Assembly (NCBI GenBank): GCA_014728045.1
Contig: WJMH01000012.1
Span: 127,239 to 191,238 of the forward strand
Length of the DNA stretch: 64,000 bases
From: Candidatus Omnitrophota bacterium
GTDB lineage: Bacteria; Omnitrophota; Gorgyraeia; Tantalellales; Tantalellaceae
Direction of reading: 5' to 3'
The translations under genes and the position numbers were made by a program. This document shows, in pieces, positions 61,394 to 64,000 of the stretch (positions within the stretch are counted from its first letter, which is position 1; each line of letters starts with the position of its first letter). A model generated the notes under the pieces. That model did no database searches, was not told the origin of the DNA, and worked only from the letters and a program-made list of their open reading frames with translations.

Positions 61394-62029
61394 ATGGATA
61401 TGGAGCGATTTGAAAGATTGCCCCTTATGGGCATAGTCAGGGGAGTGTCTCTCCAGGATATGGGTAAGCTGGCGGAAACTGCCGTTGAAGCTGGGCTCCG
61501 GACCATGGAGATCACGATGAACACCCCCGGGGCAAAAGAATTGATATCTCTCTCGCGCGAGATCGCCGGCGATCGTATGCAGATAGGCGCCGGCACGGTT
61601 CTTTCTTCGGAAGATCTTGATGGGGCTCTTCGATCCGGCGCTTCTTTTATCGTGATGCCGTCTTACATAGAGGAGGTAGTAGAAGCCTGTAACGACAGGG
61701 GAGTAGCGGTATTCCCCGGAGCTTTTACGCCTGGTGAAGTCCTTACAAGCTGGCGGGCCGGTGCCAGTATGGTCAAGGTTTTTCCCTCAGGTATGTTCGG
61801 CCCCAGATATATCAGGGAACTGAAAGGGCCTTATGACCGGATCAAGCTTATGGCAGTCGGTGGTGTAAGGGTCGATAACATTGCCGAATATTTCTCATCC
61901 GGCGCGGACGCGGTCGCTTTCGGTTCGAGCGTTTTCCGCAGGGATTGGCTCCAGAGGAAAGATTTCGGCTCTATCGGAGCACTCATAGCGCAGTATGTTT
62001 CCCTTGTCCGTGATGCGACCGGCAAGTGA
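61394..62029 (+). CDS. eda: KDPG/KHG-type class I aldolase
   Basis: A 211-residue trimeric TIM-barrel aldolase. MGIVRG begins the first strand. MEITMNTPGA carries the active-site Glu. MVKVFPSG contains the Schiff-base lysine that attacks the keto group of 2-keto-3-deoxy-6-phosphogluconate or a related keto acid. GGVRVDN and GSSVFRRD follow. At the position where E. coli Eda has the phosphate-binding Arg after Glu, Asn is found (ITMNTP), as in KDPGal aldolase (DgoA)-like members, so the sugar acid may differ. The start is ATG 61394, or TTG 61388 overlapping the upstream stop. It is tightly coupled to the DRE-TIM gene. Confidence 0.83.
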   Translation: MDMERFERLPLMGIVRGVSLQDMGKLAETAVEAGLRTMEITMNTPGAKELISLSREIAGDRMQIGAGTVLSSEDLDGALRSGASFIVMPSYIEEVVEACNDRGVAVFPGAFTPGEVLTSWRAGASMVKVFPSGMFGPRYIRELKGPYDRIKLMAVGGVRVDNIAEYFSSGADAVAFGSSVFRRDWLQRKDFGSIGALIAQYVSLVRDATGK

Positions 62030-62056
62030 GCCGGATCCTTTGAGTTTCTTTCCGAC

Positions 62057-62827
62057 ATGAAAAAGATCAGAATATATTCCTGGAACGTTAACGGTATACG
62101 GGCGGTAGCCAGAAAAGGGTTCGTAGAGTGGCTCGGGGCCGAATCCCCCGACGCACTTTGCCTTCAGGAGACGAAAGCCCACCCGGAACAGCTTGATGAC
62201 GACATCAGGTCGCCGGAGGGCTATCATGCCTACTGGAACAATCCGCCGAGAAAAGGGTACGCAGGAGTTTCAGTTTATACCCGCACGGAACCCTCGTCCG
62301 TGGAAGATGATTTCCCGCCGTCAGATTTTGATACCGAGGGAAGGATGCTGAAGCTTCAGATCGGGGATTTCGTGCTTCTGAACGTGTATTTCCCCAACGG
62401 GGGTATGGGGCCGGAAAGGCTGGGATACAAGCTGGATTTTTACGAGAAATTCCTTAAATATATCGACGGCATCGAGAGTAGGAATATAGTGATATGCGGT
62501 GACTTCAATACCGCGCATAAACCGATAGACCTTGCCCGCCCCAAACAGAACGAGATGTTCTCGGGTTTTCTTCCCGAGGAAAGGGCCTGGCTGGACAAAC
62601 TGGTCTCACACGGGTACGTGGATACCTTTCGCCATTTCAATGACGAGCCGGGGCAATATACCTGGTGGGATTATAAGAGCCGTTCCCGGGAAAGGAACGT
62701 GGGCTGGAGAATAGATTATTTTTTTGTAACTGAGAAATTCCTCCCCAGGGTGAAAGACGCTTTCATACTTTCAGAGGTAACTGGAAGCGATCACTGCCCC
62801 GTGGGCATAGAGATAGACCAGAAGTGA
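62057..62827 (+). CDS. xth: Exodeoxyribonuclease III
   Basis: A 256-residue AP endonuclease/exonuclease of the EEP fold. [35 protein letters not shown] and [10 protein letters not shown] (catalytic Asn, Glu and Asp) are classic. [20 protein letters not shown] and [10 protein letters not shown] (catalytic His) complete the active site. It acts in base-excision repair at abasic sites. It follows the aldolase gene by 27 bases, and its stop overlaps the GTG of the next gene. Confidence 0.94.
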   Translation: MKKIRIYSWNVNGIRAVARKGFVEWLGAESPDALCLQETKAHPEQLDDDIRSPEGYHAYWNNPPRKGYAGVSVYTRTEPSSVEDDFPPSDFDTEGRMLKLQIGDFVLLNVYFPNGGMGPERLGYKLDFYEKFLKYIDGIESRNIVICGDFNTAHKPIDLARPKQNEMFSGFLPEERAWLDKLVSHGYVDTFRHFNDEPGQYTWWDYKSRSRERNVGWRIDYFFVTEKFLPRVKDAFILSEVTGSDHCPVGIEIDQK

Positions 62828-64000
62828 AAAAAGCTTATCCAAAATTACTTATATCGGACGAAAACAATAATGTTTACGACCTTCCGCATCTTGAAGCTGC
62901 GGGGATGAAGGGGGGCAGCTTTTTCCGGCTTGATGCTTCGGATCTGGTAGAACTGCCCGAGGACTCAGAACTATTCATGCTGCCGGACAGGATGCCGGTG
63001 GGTTATGATCCGGATACGGGCGAGTTCGCCATTCTGGAGCAGAACCCTTATTCAGAGAAGGCGCGTGCCTGTTACGCCGTCGCGGCATTCCTCCCTCCGG
63101 GATTTACTGGAACATACAGTGCTTCATACAAAACCGGCAGAAAAGCTGTATCCCTGCCCTTATTCAGTTATGCGGCAGCGGTCTTTTACAGGGGAAAGAT
63201 CCATGCCGCGGGGGTGAGGGTCGATCGCGAAAGGCGCCAGCAGCTTGCCGGTATGGACATACGTCTTGTGGAGAAGAACGTGCGCCTGTTCAGAAAGAGA
63301 TTCCCGGAAAATCGGCTTGTACGCCACCTTGAGAGATGTGCCCTCTGTTACGGTTGTCCGGCGGCAAAGAATTTCTTTCTCAAGAGATACGAAGGGCCTC
63401 TTCCAGCTTCCCCGACTTGTAACGCAAGGTGCATAGGATGTATCTCCTATCAGCCCGGAAGTGGCTGCTCGGTCACTCAACCGCGGATAGAATTCGTTCC
63501 CACGCCCGAAGAGATCGCCGAGGTGGCTCTGGCTCATATTAGTGCCGTCAGGGACCCGGTGGTGAGTTTCGGCCAGGGTTGTGAGGGAGAGCCGCTCATG
63601 GTGGGGGAGGTCATTCTTGAGGCGGTTAAGATCATAAGAAAGGCCACTGCCAAGGGCGTGATCAATATCAATACGAACGCAAGCCGCCCACGCCTCATCG
63701 GTGAGCTTTTTGACGCCGGGGTCGATTCGATAAGGGTAAGCCTGAACAGCGTCAGGGAAGAGTTCTATAATGCCTATTACAAGCCCGACGACTATATTTT
63801 CAGCGACGTCGTCTCTTCGATAAGAGCCGCCAAAAAGCGAGCGGGGTTCGTTTCGCTTAATTATCTGACCATGCCGGGTTTTACCGATCTTGAAGCAGAG
63901 GTGAAGGCGTTTCTCCGATTCCTGGAAAATGAGGCCCCTGATATGATACAATGGCGCAACCTTAATTACGATCCGGAGGCGTATTTCGCTCAACTGAAGC
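62824..64000 (+). CDS. Radical SAM protein, cut by the right edge
   Basis: An open frame of 392 codons starting at GTG 62824 (GTGA overlap with the exonuclease gene) that runs past position 64000. Cysteines in CALCYGC (about residue 170) form an extra cysteine cluster. They are followed by CNARCIGC (CxxxCxxC), the radical SAM cluster ligands, and [10 protein letters not shown], the SAM-binding GGE-like motif. [12 protein letters not shown] and [17 protein letters not shown] are typical later strands. The reaction is unknown, and the C-terminus is missing. The first ~160 residues are not related to anything I can name. The start codon has only a weak ribosome site. Confidence 0.8.
   Translation, partial: MKKAYPKLLISDENNNVYDLPHLEAAGMKGGSFFRLDASDLVELPEDSELFMLPDRMPVGYDPDTGEFAILEQNPYSEKARACYAVAAFLPPGFTGTYSASYKTGRKAVSLPLFSYAAAVFYRGKIHAAGVRVDRERRQQLAGMDIRLVEKNVRLFRKRFPENRLVRHLERCALCYGCPAAKNFFLKRYEGPLPASPTCNARCIGCISYQPGSGCSVTQPRIEFVPTPEEIAEVALAHISAVRDPVVSFGQGCEGEPLMVGEVILEAVKIIRKATAKGVININTNASRPRLIGELFDAGVDSIRVSLNSVREEFYNAYYKPDDYIFSDVVSSIRAAKKRAGFVSLNYLTMPGFTDLEAEVKAFLRFLENEAPDMIQWRNLNYDPEAYFAQLK

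Noticed and set aside
1-64000. tRNA, rRNA, CRISPR, insertion sequences, prophage or defence genes
   Set aside because: I scanned the gene gaps and the unassigned frames by eye and saw no cloverleaf, spacer array, transposase or inverted-repeat-bounded element.

Overview
The window looks like a chromosomal segment of a Gram-negative bacterium, most probably a member of the candidate phylum Omnitrophota (OP3). The support is indirect. There are LptF/LptG-type outer-membrane lipid exporters, a TolQ/TolR pair and a Bat/MoxR operon. Ile-ATA and Arg-AGG codons are used heavily. A very large signal-peptide-bearing protein (2694 aa) contains an internal Ser/Thr kinase, and giant proteins are typical of that phylum. 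Coding density is very high. No intergenic gap exceeds about 135 bases, and I saw no tRNA, rRNA, CRISPR array, insertion sequence or prophage gene.

Layout. 1-6.8 kb: the tail of PTS enzyme I, a sugar nucleotidyltransferase, metK, ahcY, a phosphofructokinase and two LptF/LptG-family permeases, all on the plus strand. A ComF-type phosphoribosyltransferase faces them and is the only convincing minus-strand gene. 7.6-11.4 kb: DoxX, a one-cluster ferredoxin with a good promoter and terminator, a polysaccharide deacetylase, pgi and an AEC transporter. 11.5-16.5 kb: a small membrane protein, a Lon-like AAA protease, a CBS-domain cation/proton antiporter and an exported protein, closed by a strong terminator. 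16.6-23.8 kb: clpB, a shortened J-domain protein and an ArsR regulator; then a NYN nuclease-like gene, dus, maf, a radical SAM gene and a DUF6873 gene packed with overlaps.

23.8-31.1 kb: a PilZ protein behind a consensus promoter, then a TolQ-TolR-TPR-VWA operon whose last gene starts with a TonB-like membrane anchor. A group of small membrane and lipoprotein genes with a guanine-deaminase-like gene follows. 31.2-33.2 kb: a DinG-type helicase. 33.3-45.5 kb: a long MoxR-DUF58-Bat operon (BatA, BatB, glutamine-rich BatC, BatD, BatE) that runs without a break into cobalamin-dependent metH and a cysteine-rich DUF6485 gene. 45.5-48.3 kb: mnmG and a YhcC-like radical SAM gene. 48.4-58.8 kb: the giant kinase protein, apparently translated from a nearly leaderless mRNA, then a glycine-zipper exported protein and a PAS histidine kinase with a single-domain response regulator. 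58.8-64 kb: an RlmD-like rRNA methyltransferase, a small exported protein, a DRE-TIM aldolase, a KDPG-type aldolase, exonuclease III and a radical SAM gene cut by the window edge.

How the genes fit together. MetK, AhcY and MetH cover three steps of the activated-methyl cycle. Pfk and Pgi belong to upper glycolysis and PtsI to sugar uptake. ClpB, the J-protein, the Lon-like protease and the ArsR regulator make up protein quality control. TolQR-VWA, the Bat operon, the LptFG pair and the giant kinase all act in or across the inner membrane and periplasm. The most unusual items are the TonB-anchored VWA protein in a Tol-type operon and the giant protein with its near-leaderless promoter.
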